From: Aestuariibaculum sp. M13 | Lineage (GTDB): Bacteria; Bacteroidota; Bacteroidia; Flavobacteriales; Flavobacteriaceae | Length of the DNA stretch: 64,000 bases | Assembly (NCBI RefSeq): GCF_024723255.1 | Contig: NZ_JANIAC010000003.1 | Location: 248,001 to 312,000, forward strand | Direction of reading: 5' to 3' | Part shown: positions 16,373 to 24,975 of the stretch, piece after piece | How positions within the stretch are numbered: position 1 is the first letter of the stretch | Layout: each line of letters starts with the position of its first letter | Position numbers and translations under genes: made by a program | Notes under the pieces: generated by a model | Told to the model about the DNA's origin: nothing | Databases searched by the model: none | Seen by the model: only the letters and a program-made list of their open reading frames with translations

Positions 16373-18697
16373 ATGAAAGTCTGTATAGCCGAGAAACCGA
16401 GTGTGGCACGAGAAATTGCTACTGTTTTAGGAGCGAATACCAAACGTGATGGGTATTTCGAAGGGAATGGCTATGCAGTAACGTATACCTTCGGGCATTT
16501 GTGTACTTTAAAGGAACCTAACGATTATAAACCGTACTGGAAAAGCTGGGATTTGAATAATCTGCCTATGCTGCCTGAAAAGTTTGAAACGAAGGTAGTA
16601 TCCAATTCAGGAATTCAAAAGCAATTTAAAATTGTTAAGAGTCTGTTTGAAAAAGCCGATGTGGTTATAAACTGTGGGGATGCCGGGCAGGAAGGAGAGC
16701 TTATTCAGCGTTGGGTAATGAATGAAGCGAATTACAAAGGTGAAGTGAAACGTCTTTGGATTTCTTCGTTAACCACCGAAGCCATTAAAGAAGGTTTTGA
16801 AAACTTGAAGCCATCTGAAAAGTATGATAATTTATATTACGCCGGTTTTTCCAGAGCGATAGGTGACTGGTTATTGGGTATGAACGCCACGCGTTTATAC
16901 ACTTTAAAACATGGTGGATACAAACAGGTTTTGTCTATCGGGCGCGTACAAACGCCAACTTTGGCGATGGTTGTGAATCGTTTCAAGGAAATTGAAAACT
17001 TTAAGCCACAGCCGTATTGGGAATTACAAACCATGTATCGCGATACTTTGTTTAGTTGTGAGGAAGGGCGGTTTTTAAAGAAGGAAGACGGGGAGGTTTT
17101 AGCCAATCGCGTTAAAGAAAGTGACTTCGAGATTGTTTCCATTGAAAAGAAGGATGGAAAGGAATATGCACCCAAACTGTTCGATTTAACAGGCTTACAG
17201 GTGTATTGTAATAATAAATTTGGTTTTTCAGCTGAAGATACCTTGAAGATTGTTCAGAGTTTATATGAGCAAAAAGTGGTGACTTACCCAAGGGTAGATA
17301 CGACGTTTTTACCAAATGATGTGTATCCGAAAGTAGAAGGTATTCTTAGAAATCTAACCGAATATGCCGCTTTAACCCAACCACTTTTGGGTAAGAAGAT
17401 TAGAAAATCGAGCAAGGTATTCAATGACAAAAAAGTTACCGATCACCATGCTATTATTCCCACCGGTATGCAGTCGCAATTACCATACAATCAAAAGCAG
17501 GTTTACGATATTATTGTAAAACGTTTTATCGCCGTATTTTATGATGACTGTCTGGTGGCGAATACATCAGTTATTGGAGAAGCCGATAAAGTATCATTTA
17601 AAACCACAGGAAAAGAAATATTAAAGAAAGGCTGGCGTGTGGTTTTTGAAAGTCCGGATAAAAAAGAAAAGGAAAGCGGTATTTTGCCAAGCTTTGAAAA
17701 AGGTGAAAAAGGCCCGCATGAACCTTCGTTTTTAGAGAAGGAAACCAAACCGCCAAATCAATTCACAGAGGCGTCGTTATTACGTGCTATGGAAACTGCA
17801 GGAAAACAGGTTGATGATGAGGATTTACGTGAGCTAATGAAAGAAAATGGTATTGGTCGTCCCTCAACGCGGGCGAATATAATAGAGACTTTATTTAAGC
17901 GTAAATACATTAAGCGTAATAAAAAGCAGGTATTGCCAACCGTTACAGGAATTCAGTTGATAGATACGATTCAGAATGATTTATTAAAATCGGCGGAATT
18001 AACCGGTAGCTGGGAAAAGCAATTAAAAGATATTGAAAAAGGCGAATACAGTGCCGCAGCGTTTATAAAAAATATGAAGCGCATGGTAGATGCTTTGGTT
18101 TACGAGGTGCGCAGTGAAGCAACTCGTGCTAACATTTCGCATGCCGTAACCGTGAAGAAACGCGAAGTTAAAGCCGAGCAGAAAAAACAGGCTGGTATTT
18201 TAGCTGAAACATGCCCGAAATGTAAAGAAGGTAAGATAATAAAAGGGAAAACAGCTTATGGCTGTAGCGCTTATAAATCGGGATGTCATTTTGTGATGCC
18301 TTTTGAGTTTAGCGGAAAGAAAATCTCTGAAAAACAATTTGTAAGATTACTTCAAAAAGGATCGACGGTAAATTTGAAAGGTTTTAAAACCGATGCAGGA
18401 ACGGTAGAAGGCCTGGTGCGTTTAGATGATGATTTTAAATTAAAGTTAGAAACTAAAAAAGGAAAAGCCAAAACAAGTGAAGCTAGAGTTGCTGCGCCAA
18501 ATGACTCAAATGCTGATGAATTACAATGTCCTAAATGTCATCAGGGTACCATTATAAAGGGGAAATCGGCTTACGGTTGCAGTGATTACAAGTCTGGGTG
18601 TACCTTTGTTGTGACTTTTGAAGATGTAAAAGCGAAAATTAACGGACAAACACCAACAAAAGAGTTAGTATACCGTATTTTAACAGAAAGTGTTTAG
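16373..18697 (+). CDS. topB: DNA topoisomerase III (type IA)
   Basis: A 774-residue type IA topoisomerase that decatenates DNA. The N-terminal Toprim domain (MKVCIAEKPSVAREIA; acidic NCGDAGQEGELI, about 100-112) is followed by the type IA core with the active-site tyrosine in TYPRVDT (about residue 305) and the SIGRVQTPTLA motif. After about residue 600 come two similar Cys-rich modules (CPKCKEGKIIKG...CSAYKSGC and CPKCHQGTIIKG...CSDYKSGC), zinc-ribbon-like repeats typical of this subgroup. All motifs appear intact. Its stop is one base before the start of the pseudouridine synthase gene. Confidence 0.95.
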   Translation: MKVCIAEKPSVAREIATVLGANTKRDGYFEGNGYAVTYTFGHLCTLKEPNDYKPYWKSWDLNNLPMLPEKFETKVVSNSGIQKQFKIVKSLFEKADVVINCGDAGQEGELIQRWVMNEANYKGEVKRLWISSLTTEAIKEGFENLKPSEKYDNLYYAGFSRAIGDWLLGMNATRLYTLKHGGYKQVLSIGRVQTPTLAMVVNRFKEIENFKPQPYWELQTMYRDTLFSCEEGRFLKKEDGEVLANRVKESDFEIVSIEKKDGKEYAPKLFDLTGLQVYCNNKFGFSAEDTLKIVQSLYEQKVVTYPRVDTTFLPNDVYPKVEGILRNLTEYAALTQPLLGKKIRKSSKVFNDKKVTDHHAIIPTGMQSQLPYNQKQVYDIIVKRFIAVFYDDCLVANTSVIGEADKVSFKTTGKEILKKGWRVVFESPDKKEKESGILPSFEKGEKGPHEPSFLEKETKPPNQFTEASLLRAMETAGKQVDDEDLRELMKENGIGRPSTRANIIETLFKRKYIKRNKKQVLPTVTGIQLIDTIQNDLLKSAELTGSWEKQLKDIEKGEYSAAAFIKNMKRMVDALVYEVRSEATRANISHAVTVKKREVKAEQKKQAGILAETCPKCKEGKIIKGKTAYGCSAYKSGCHFVMPFEFSGKKISEKQFVRLLQKGSTVNLKGFKTDAGTVEGLVRLDDDFKLKLETKKGKAKTSEARVAAPNDSNADELQCPKCHQGTIIKGKSAYGCSDYKSGCTFVVTFEDVKAKINGQTPTKELVYRILTESV

Positions 18698-18698
18698 A

Positions 18699-19277
18699 AT
18701 GGAGCACAAGCACTTTATCATTTACAAACCCTATGGCTATTTAAGTCAGTTTTACAGTAACGATAGTAAACAACAAAAGAAAAACTTTTTAGGAAGCTTA
18801 CATGACTTTCCAGAAGGTATTATGTCTATTGGTCGTTTGGATGAAAAATCGGAAGGCTTACTGCTTTTAACTACAGATGGTAAAACCAGTGATTTTGTAA
18901 ATAGTAAAAAAGTTGATAAAGAATACTACGCTTTGGTAAACGGAGCTATAACCCATGACGCTATTGAACAGATGGCTTCAGGTGTAGAAATAGGTTTTAA
19001 CGGTAAAAAATACCAAACCAAACCCTGTAAAGTTTTTAAACTGGAAACGGAACCTGATTTACCAACGCGATCTAAAAAAATACGTGATGACCGTCACGGA
19101 CCAACCACTTGGATTTCTGTAACCCTTAACGAAGGTAAGTTTAGGCAGGTTCGAAAAATGACTTCGGCAGTTGGTTTTCCAACACTTCGACTAGTACGTG
19201 TGCGTGTGGGACACTTACACCTAAGTAATATGCAGGTTGGTGAGGTTATGCCTATTGACCTGTTAGAAGAATTTTAG
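18699..19277 (+). CDS. Pseudouridine synthase, RluE-like
   Basis: A 192-residue RsuA/RluB/RluE-family pseudouridine synthase. The ATG at 18699, directly after the topB stop, is preferred over a GTG three codons upstream that overlaps topB. Recognisable motifs are the KPYGYLSQF start, the catalytic block IGRLDEKSEGLLLLTTDG (Asp about residue 48), and the C-terminal NEGKFRQVRKMTSAVGFPTLRLVRVRVG. There is no S4 domain, and the length fits RluE, which modifies U2457 of 23S rRNA in E. coli. Target site here is inferred. Confidence 0.9.
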   Translation: MEHKHFIIYKPYGYLSQFYSNDSKQQKKNFLGSLHDFPEGIMSIGRLDEKSEGLLLLTTDGKTSDFVNSKKVDKEYYALVNGAITHDAIEQMASGVEIGFNGKKYQTKPCKVFKLETEPDLPTRSKKIRDDRHGPTTWISVTLNEGKFRQVRKMTSAVGFPTLRLVRVRVGHLHLSNMQVGEVMPIDLLEEF

Positions 19278-19424
19278 GTTTAGACAGGTTATATTTCTAG
19301 ACACTTCTTTGACCTGTTCTATTTTATAACTTCACTATTCACATTAGGGATTACTCATAAACTCTTATTGTTATAAAAAGGAAATCGTGAATACGAAAGT
19401 ATTTGAAGCATGCTACCGTGTAGC

Positions 19425-19462
19425 GCGTAAAGCACTACCCTGAGTTTAGCGAAGGGTAACGC
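19425..19462. repeat. Nested inverted repeat
   Basis: GCGT (19425-19428) with ACGC (19459-19462) encloses ACCCT (19437-19441) with AGGGT (19453-19457) around a GAGTTTAGCGA loop. The inner unit resembles the CCCTGAGTTTAGCGAAGGG repeats scattered in flavobacterial genomes. There is no T-run, so it is not a good terminator for either convergent gene. Confidence 0.45.
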
Positions 19463-19470
19463 CTGAAAGA

Positions 19471-20103
19471 TTAAACTTCCAGTTTCTTTAATTCCTGATA
19501 ATTACTGTTTAAACGCTTAAGTAGTAAACCGTAGATAAGGCGATAAAATAGCCATAAAATAAGTACAAATACCACTGTAAAAACGACTACAAGCATAGAG
19601 ATAAAAACTACTTGCTTGGTGGTTAAATCTGCAAACTTGTCTATAAGTTCCGGATCGTGGGTAAAGGCATAATAAAAGCCAATTAGTAACGAAACTCCGG
19701 CAACAACCAAATTATAAATCACGTAGTATTTGATAATTTTACGAGTCTTAATTATGCTTTTCATTAGGTTTTTAACACTATCGGTCACCGAAATAGCTTT
19801 GTAGGCTTTATAGAGCAGATAAATGAATAGGAAAATAATGCCATAACTAATGGTGGTAATGGCACCAAAGACATATTCGTTAGTGTAAATTGAATCGAGT
19901 TTGGCTTTATAGCCATCTGAAGCAAAATAGGGGATGAAGTTTATTATAATCCAAAAGGCCAGCTCGGCAATGCTAATATAAAATAAGGTCTTAACGATGG
20001 AAGACGATTTTTTAAGCAGCATTGGGTAGATATCTTTTGCAGATAGTTTATTGTGGTCGGACGGTTTGTTCCAGTCTTTTTTTAGTAAATCTAATTCATC
20101 CAT
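19471..20103 (-). CDS. Membrane protein paired with ECF sigma factor
   Basis: A 210-residue protein with an N-terminal cytoplasmic stretch of about 40 residues (MDELDLLKKDWNK) and four predicted membrane segments (about 40-58, 75-95, 122-142, 163-190). The gene begins 3 bp after the stop of the sigma gene, so it is almost certainly co-expressed. By position it would be the anti-sigma factor, with the short acidic N-terminus as the sigma-binding part, but no zinc-finger (HC...C..C) or RskA motif is visible. Similar uncharacterised proteins with a LLKKDW N-terminus follow sigma genes in other Flavobacteria. Function as anti-sigma factor is inference. Confidence 0.7.
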   Translation of the reverse strand: MDELDLLKKDWNKPSDHNKLSAKDIYPMLLKKSSSIVKTLFYISIAELAFWIIINFIPYFASDGYKAKLDSIYTNEYVFGAITTISYGIIFLFIYLLYKAYKAISVTDSVKNLMKSIIKTRKIIKYYVIYNLVVAGVSLLIGFYYAFTHDPELIDKFADLTTKQVVFISMLVVVFTVVFVLILWLFYRLIYGLLLKRLNSNYQELKKLEV

Positions 20104-20106
20104 AGC

Positions 20107-20601
20107 TTACGGATTTAATATGGTTTTTAGTTTGGTTTTAATTCGGTTCATTTTCACTCGTGCATTCACCTCGCTAATTCCTAAAGTTTCACTTATTTCT
20201 CGATAGTCTTTATCTTCTAAATACAGAAATATCAGGGCTTTTTCTATATCATTAAGTTGATGTATGGCTTTGTATAGAATTTTTAATTGTTCTTCTTCGG
20301 TATCATCATAAGCTTCAGATTTTATTTTAAACTCAACGCCTTCAAAGTCTTGTGTGTTGATGCTGCGCTTCGATTTTCGGTATAATGTAATGGCTGTGTT
20401 CAGACTTACACGATACATCCAGGTACTGAATTTTGCATCACCTCTAAACTTAGGGTAGGCTTTCCAGAGTTGTATGGTTATTTCCTGAAATAAATCGTTA
20501 TGAGCATCGTAATTATTAGTGTACAACCGGCATACCTTATGCACAATATTCTGATGCTTTTCTAGCAATTCAACAAAACTATGTTCTAGTTCTTTTTTCA
20601 A
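20107..20601 (-). CDS. ECF RNA polymerase sigma factor
   Basis: A 164-residue extracytoplasmic-function sigma-70 factor. Region 2 covers about residues 10-85 (the NDLFQEITIQLWKAYPKFRGDAKFSTWMYRV pattern), and region 4 covers about 105-160 with DIEKALIFLYLEDKDYREISETLGISEVNARVKMNRIK. It redirects RNA polymerase in response to an envelope or other signal. It is followed by a four-helix membrane protein that probably controls it. The upstream 205-bp gap to the divergent DUF6340 gene should hold its promoter; no convincing match was picked out. Confidence 0.93.
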   Translation of the reverse strand: MKKELEHSFVELLEKHQNIVHKVCRLYTNNYDAHNDLFQEITIQLWKAYPKFRGDAKFSTWMYRVSLNTAITLYRKSKRSINTQDFEGVEFKIKSEAYDDTEEEQLKILYKAIHQLNDIEKALIFLYLEDKDYREISETLGISEVNARVKMNRIKTKLKTILNP

Positions 20602-20806
20602 ATTAGTGGTTTAGTTATATTGTAAGTAGCTTAAAGTTTTAAAACGTTACAACTTTATAAAAATAATATTTTTGATAATATGGTTAGGAATGATAATAGG
20701 GGTATAAAATCAAAAATATTAGTAATATAGCATCCGGTAAAACAGAGCTTTAAAACAGAAATGGCATATTTCTTGTTTTAACCTGAAAAACTTAAACCCG
20801 AAAGAC

Positions 20807-21814
20807 ATGAAAAACATCTACTTTTTATTATCAGGAATAATGGCTCTTAGCTTAACGTCTTGCGGAACTTCGGGCTATGTAAATTTAAATTATCCACAGG
20901 AACCGTTAGTTATACTTCCAGACAATGTATCCAATGTGGTTTTGGTGAATCGGTCGTTAACCAAAGATGAAGATAAAAATGCTGAAACCATGGAGGCCAT
21001 TACTACCGGAGAAGTTATGGGCTCAGACCGAATAGCTTCAGATGAAGCCATGAAAGGTGTTTATGATGGTATACAGAATAAAAGCCATATCCAGATTATC
21101 ATGCCGGATACTTTACGTTTGTACGGAACAGGAACAAGATTAACACCCGAATTATTGCCTTGGGATAAGGTGTCTGAAATATGCGAAAAATCGAATGCCG
21201 ATGTGTTACTGGTTTTGGAAAACTTCGATTCTAATTCAGATTTAATACGTTCTGCGATGGTCGATCAGGTTAATGCTGTAATTACCACAGGAAAACCAAG
21301 TGCCAGAATTCCAACCGGTGCTCGTGTAAATGTTCGAAGTTACTGGCGATTGTACGATCCGTATACCAAAACGATTATCGATCAGTTTCAGCAAACACAT
21401 TATATGAATTTTGATTTAGTAAATGGTGTGGCGCCAATAAATGCTTTAGGGGAAACTGCCTATGCTGCGGGATTTGATTATATCAACCGGTTTTTACCAA
21501 GCTACTATCGTGTAAAACGCGATATGTATAAAAAAGGAAAAGGTCGCGATAAGGATTTGTTTGGAGCCGGATGGCGCTCTGCCGAAGTCGCTAAATGGAA
21601 TGATGCGATAGCTGCCTGGAAACGTATTGTTGATGAAAATCCAAGAAGCAAATCGGCTGGGCGAGCAGCTCATAATATTGCCGTTTCTTATGAGGTTTTA
21701 GGTGATACAGATTTGGCTTTACAATGGGCACAACGAGCTTACCGCGATTACGGTGACAAAGAGAGTCGTGATTATGCTAAAATACTCCTTAGAAGACAAC
21801 GTGTAGAAGGATAA
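20807..21814 (+). CDS. DUF6340 family lipoprotein
   Basis: A 335-residue lipoprotein with signal MKNIYFLLSGIMALSLTSC (Cys19). The body begins with GYVNLNYPQEPLV and includes DVLLVLENFDSNSD, a feature of DUF6340 proteins. The last 90 residues have tetratricopeptide-like character (AAWKRIVDENPRSKSAGRAAHNIAVSYEVLGDTDLALQWAQRAY), which suggests a protein-binding role at the inner face of the outer membrane. It lies upstream of tonB (100 bp) but that gene has its own promoter. Function is unknown. Confidence 0.8.
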   Translation: MKNIYFLLSGIMALSLTSCGTSGYVNLNYPQEPLVILPDNVSNVVLVNRSLTKDEDKNAETMEAITTGEVMGSDRIASDEAMKGVYDGIQNKSHIQIIMPDTLRLYGTGTRLTPELLPWDKVSEICEKSNADVLLVLENFDSNSDLIRSAMVDQVNAVITTGKPSARIPTGARVNVRSYWRLYDPYTKTIIDQFQQTHYMNFDLVNGVAPINALGETAYAAGFDYINRFLPSYYRVKRDMYKKGKGRDKDLFGAGWRSAEVAKWNDAIAAWKRIVDENPRSKSAGRAAHNIAVSYEVLGDTDLALQWAQRAYRDYGDKESRDYAKILLRRQRVEG

Positions 21815-21849
21815 AGTCTACTTTTTATGTAGTAAATTTTATAGGTGGC

Positions 21850-21867
21850 ATATGATAAATGTCATAG
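21850..21867 (+). promoter_or_regulatory. Candidate Fnr-like box upstream of tonB
   Basis: ATATGATAAATGTCATAG contains the core TGAT-AAAT-GTCA (21853-21864) within the perfect palindrome TATGA-N6-TCATA. Its centre (21858.5) is 29.5 bp upstream of the -7-like TAATTTTA starting at 21888, the same spacing as in the hemN, cco and ccoI promoters of this window. Confidence 0.5.
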
Positions 21868-21887
21868 TAGGAATCGGGCATATAGAC

Positions 21888-21895
21888 TAATTTTA
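21888..21895 (+). promoter_or_regulatory. Candidate -7 element of tonB
   Basis: TAATTTTA matches TAnnTTTG except for the last base and lies 19 bp before the tonB ATG. It is supported mainly by its fixed distance to the Fnr-like box. Confidence 0.45.
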
Positions 21896-21914
21896 CTACT
21901 ATAAATAAACAACT

Positions 21915-22661
21915 ATGTTACCTAAAAAAAATCCCGATGTAGAAATTGGCAGAAATAGCGGTTTATATTTTGCTATCGGGCTTAATATCATGCTATTTTT
22001 GTCTTGGCAAGCCTTAGAATATAAAACCTTTGAAACAGAAGATGTAGATATAGGATATGTTAATATGCAGGCTCAAACCGAGGAAGAAATTCCTATTGTG
22101 CAATATACACAAACATTACCGCCACCGCCACCGCCACCAGCTATTGTAACTGAGAGTGTTGAAATAGTTGAGGACGAAGAAATTATAGAAGAAACTATTT
22201 TTGAAAGTACCGAAGTGACTCAAACAGATGCTATTGTTGAGTATGGCGATACAGATTTAGGCGTTTCTGATGTACAGGTTGCTGAAGTTGCCGAAGATGT
22301 AGAGGTGCCATTTTCAGTTATTGAGAATGTTCCTGTATTTCCAGGTTGTGAAGGCAAATCTAAAGCTGCTACCGTTAAGTGTTTTAATGATAAAATGCTG
22401 GAGCACGTTAAAAATAATTTCCATTACCCTGAAGCAGCACTTGATTTGGCTATTGGAGGTCGTGTTACTGTAGTCTTTATCATAGATCAAAAAGGATATA
22501 TAACAGGAATACGTTCAAGAGGACCAGATAAAATTTTAGAAAAAGAAGCCGAACGAATAGTAAGCCTATTACCTAAAATGAAACCAGGTACTCAACGTGG
22601 CAGACCTGTAAAAGTAAACTATGCCGTGCCAATTGTATTTAAATACAGTGCTACACAATAA
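21915..22661 (+). CDS. Energy transducer TonB
   Basis: A 248-residue TonB protein that would transmit the inner-membrane proton-motive force to outer-membrane TonB-dependent receptors. It has a cytoplasmic N-terminus, one membrane anchor (about residues 16-36), a periplasmic stretch with a PPPPPPP run (about 70-76) and Glu/Val-rich linker, and a C-terminal TonB domain (about 135-245) including FPGCEGKSKAATVKCFNDKML and the YPEAALDLAIGGRVTVVFIID core. No ExbB/ExbD genes adjoin it. Its upstream region carries an Fnr-like box and -7 element with the same geometry as the oxidase promoters, suggesting expression under low oxygen. Confidence 0.93.
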   Translation: MLPKKNPDVEIGRNSGLYFAIGLNIMLFLSWQALEYKTFETEDVDIGYVNMQAQTEEEIPIVQYTQTLPPPPPPPAIVTESVEIVEDEEIIEETIFESTEVTQTDAIVEYGDTDLGVSDVQVAEVAEDVEVPFSVIENVPVFPGCEGKSKAATVKCFNDKMLEHVKNNFHYPEAALDLAIGGRVTVVFIIDQKGYITGIRSRGPDKILEKEAERIVSLLPKMKPGTQRGRPVKVNYAVPIVFKYSATQ

Positions 22662-22709
22662 CGATTAGGTAATGTAGTACGATTACCGCTAATTTTAGTG
22701 GTAATTAAG

Positions 22710-22755
22710 AAAGTCAATGAATATTGCAGCATCAGTATTCATTGACTTTTTTTTT
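22710..22755 (+). terminator. Rho-independent terminator after tonB
   Basis: A perfect 14-bp stem, AAAGTCAATGAATA (22710-22723) with TATTCATTGACTTT (22736-22749), 12-base loop, followed by a run of nine T residues. It lies 49 bp after the tonB stop. Because the stem continues into A/T runs on both sides it could work in either direction, but only plus-strand genes are present. Confidence 0.88.
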
Positions 22756-22923
22756 GATTTAAAACCGAATGATTACACTTCAGATATTAAAAATGACAGT
22801 TCGGTAAGACTCTTTTCGGAAAGCCAAAGTAAGTTGGCACTTTTGTCTTGTAATTATAATCTGTTAGTTTTTACTGCTTTTAGTAAATTTAAGGATTAAT
22901 AAAAACAAAGTATAACAAAGAAC

Positions 22924-24264
22924 ATGGCAAAAGGATTTAAAAATTTAATCATTACGTTTTTTATCGGGTGTGCCGTTTTTTTAGTAGGTAATTTACTTGA
23001 AAACGGATTGCAGTTTGGTAGTATAAAAGTAGCGTTAGTAAACTTTGCTTTTTATCAGTTATACTCATTTGTTTTAGGATATTCTAATTTGTTATTCTTT
23101 GGGTATCTGGAGACTTTAAAGTGGAAATCTACCGAATCTATTAAACGTATTGTTTTAGGAATTTTGGGCTCTGTGGTAGTTACGCTGTCAGGTTTGTTTT
23201 TATTGCGTGCCGGAACATCGGTGTTATACAATGGTAATTCATTCAAAGAATTTTTAGACCACGAGAGAATTCAGTATTATGGTTTTGGGTTAATAATTAC
23301 CTTAATCATTGTTGTCATCTTTCATCTTATATATTTCTACAACCGCTATCAGCAAAACAGAATTAAAGAGCAAAAGGTTATTGCAGGTACGGCGAGTGCG
23401 AAATTCGATGCTTTAAAAAATCAGTTAGATCCACATTTTTTATTCAACAGTTTAAATGTACTTACCAGTTTAATTGATGAAAACCCCGAGAATGCCCAGA
23501 AATTTACAGCAGCTTTATCGAAGGTATATCGCTATGTTCTGGAACAGAAAAATAAAGAACTGGTTTCGGTTGATGAAGAACTTAATTTCGCAAAGACCTA
23601 TATGTCGCTTTTAAAAATGCGATTCGAAGACAGTATTGTTTTTACAATTCCAGAGCAGGCAAGCAACCCGGAAAGTAAAGTCGTGCCATTATCATTACAA
23701 TTATTACTGGAAAATGCAGTAAAGCACAATATGGTAACACCAGCCAAGCCTTTACATATTAAAATTTATGAAGACGGTAATAATTTGGTGGTCGAAAATA
23801 ATTTACAACCCAAACAAATAGTTAAAAAAAGTAGTGGAGTAGGACTCAATAACATTTTGCAGCGTTATAAGTTGTTAACCACAAGAAAAGTAAACATCAA
23901 TCAGGAAGCAAACCGTTTTGCCGTTGCAATACCAATGCTTACAAAACAAATTTCAGTTATGAGAACACAATCAAACCAATCCATCGATGATGCTTATGTA
24001 AGAGCACGAAATCATGTAGACGAACTTAAAGGCTTTTATTATAGTCTGGTATCTTATTGCTTAGTTATTCCCTTTTTAATCTTTGTAAACTATAAAACGT
24101 CATGGGATTTCCAATGGTTTTGGTTCCCCATGTTTGGTTGGGGCTTAGGTTTAACAATTCAGGCGTTTAGAGTTTTTGTTTCCAATCAGTTTTTGGGACG
24201 AAATTGGGAAGAGCGAAAGATAGAGGAGTTTATGCGCGAGGAAGAAAACAAGCGCTGGAAATAA
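22924..24264 (+). CDS. LytS-type sensor histidine kinase with C-terminal 2TM domain
   Basis: A 446-residue membrane histidine kinase. Four N-terminal membrane segments (about 8-28, 40-62, 75-98, 118-140) precede the His_kinase domain with the phospho-acceptor block KNQLDPHFLFNSLNVLTSLI (about 160-180) and an ATP-binding domain with LQLLLENAVKHNM and GVGLNNILQRY. Unusually, the protein continues for about 100 residues into a 2TM domain (two further membrane segments) ending in NWEERKIEEFM. The next two genes encode stand-alone 2TM proteins with the same tail, and the fourth encodes a LytTR response regulator. The four genes form a signalling operon; the stimulus is unknown. Confidence 0.92.
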   Translation: MAKGFKNLIITFFIGCAVFLVGNLLENGLQFGSIKVALVNFAFYQLYSFVLGYSNLLFFGYLETLKWKSTESIKRIVLGILGSVVVTLSGLFLLRAGTSVLYNGNSFKEFLDHERIQYYGFGLIITLIIVVIFHLIYFYNRYQQNRIKEQKVIAGTASAKFDALKNQLDPHFLFNSLNVLTSLIDENPENAQKFTAALSKVYRYVLEQKNKELVSVDEELNFAKTYMSLLKMRFEDSIVFTIPEQASNPESKVVPLSLQLLLENAVKHNMVTPAKPLHIKIYEDGNNLVVENNLQPKQIVKKSSGVGLNNILQRYKLLTTRKVNINQEANRFAVAIPMLTKQISVMRTQSNQSIDDAYVRARNHVDELKGFYYSLVSYCLVIPFLIFVNYKTSWDFQWFWFPMFGWGLGLTIQAFRVFVSNQFLGRNWEERKIEEFMREEENKRWK

Positions 24265-24278
24265 TAAAATTAAAAATC

Positions 24279-24632
24279 ATGAAAAATTACGAACTAGAAT
24301 CATACGATAACGAAACTTCAAAAGAACGTTTCTATAGAGAAGAAGCTTATTTACGTGCAAAACAGAAAGTAAAAAAAATATTAGGGTTTTACTGGCACCT
24401 GGCTAGTTACATTATTGTGAATATATTCATCATTATCGTTATCGTCTCTAATGGAGGAGAGTTGTTTAGTTTTGGCACTTTTGCTACAGCCTTATTTTGG
24501 GGTATTGGTTTAGCATTTCATTTTTTAAGTGTTTATGGGCCGGATTTTATTTTTGGAAAAAAATGGGAAGAACGCAAGATCCAGGAGTTTATGGAAAAGG
24601 AACAAAGTCATCATAAATTTGAAAAGCTATGA
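24279..24632 (+). CDS. 2TM domain-containing protein
   Basis: A 117-residue protein starting at the ATG at 24279, 14 bp after the kinase gene; a longer in-frame extension upstream overlaps the kinase and was rejected. It has a charged N-terminus (YREEAYLRAKQKVKKI), two membrane segments (about 42-62 and 70-92) and the C-terminal KWEERKIQEFMEK motif. 2TM (DUF) proteins occur in Bacteroidota LytS/LytTR operons, and their function is unknown. The last base pairs form an ATGA overlap with the next gene. Confidence 0.88.
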   Translation: MKNYELESYDNETSKERFYREEAYLRAKQKVKKILGFYWHLASYIIVNIFIIIVIVSNGGELFSFGTFATALFWGIGLAFHFLSVYGPDFIFGKKWEERKIQEFMEKEQSHHKFEKL

Positions 24633-24943
24633 GTGCAGATAACAGAAACCAAGAAGCCTTTTTGAAAGCCGAAAAAAAGGTTTACAACCTAAAAGTATTT
24701 TATATTCATTTAGTCGGATATTTTATTTTAGTAGCGCTATTGGTATATAATTTATATATCATGCATGGACCGTATAAAGATTTTTTCTTTTGGTTTGATA
24801 TCATCGTTTTGGTAGCCTGGACAGTTTTTATTAGCATTCATGGCAGGCACGTATTTAGAGGGGAAATTATTTTTAAGAAAAACTGGGAAGAACGTAAAAT
24901 AAAAGAGTTCCTCGAAAAAGATAGAATTAATCGCTGGGAATAG
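24629..24943 (+). CDS. 2TM domain-containing protein
   Basis: A 104-residue paralogue of the preceding gene: a charged N-terminus with AEKKVYNLKVFYIH, two membrane segments (about 25-45 and 54-72), and the tail NWEERKIKEFLEKDRINRW. It starts inside the previous stop (ATGA overlap). With the 2TM domain of the kinase this makes three related modules in three consecutive genes, suggesting hetero-oligomeric membrane partners. Confidence 0.88.
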   Translation: MSADNRNQEAFLKAEKKVYNLKVFYIHLVGYFILVALLVYNLYIMHGPYKDFFFWFDIIVLVAWTVFISIHGRHVFRGEIIFKKNWEERKIKEFLEKDRINRWE

Positions 24944-24975
24944 TTAAAATAAAAGCCTGTTAAATAAACATATCT

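Noticed and set aside
22717-22899. A 60-codon open frame after tonB
   Set aside because: It overlaps the tonB terminator hairpin and T-run, and has no recognisable features.
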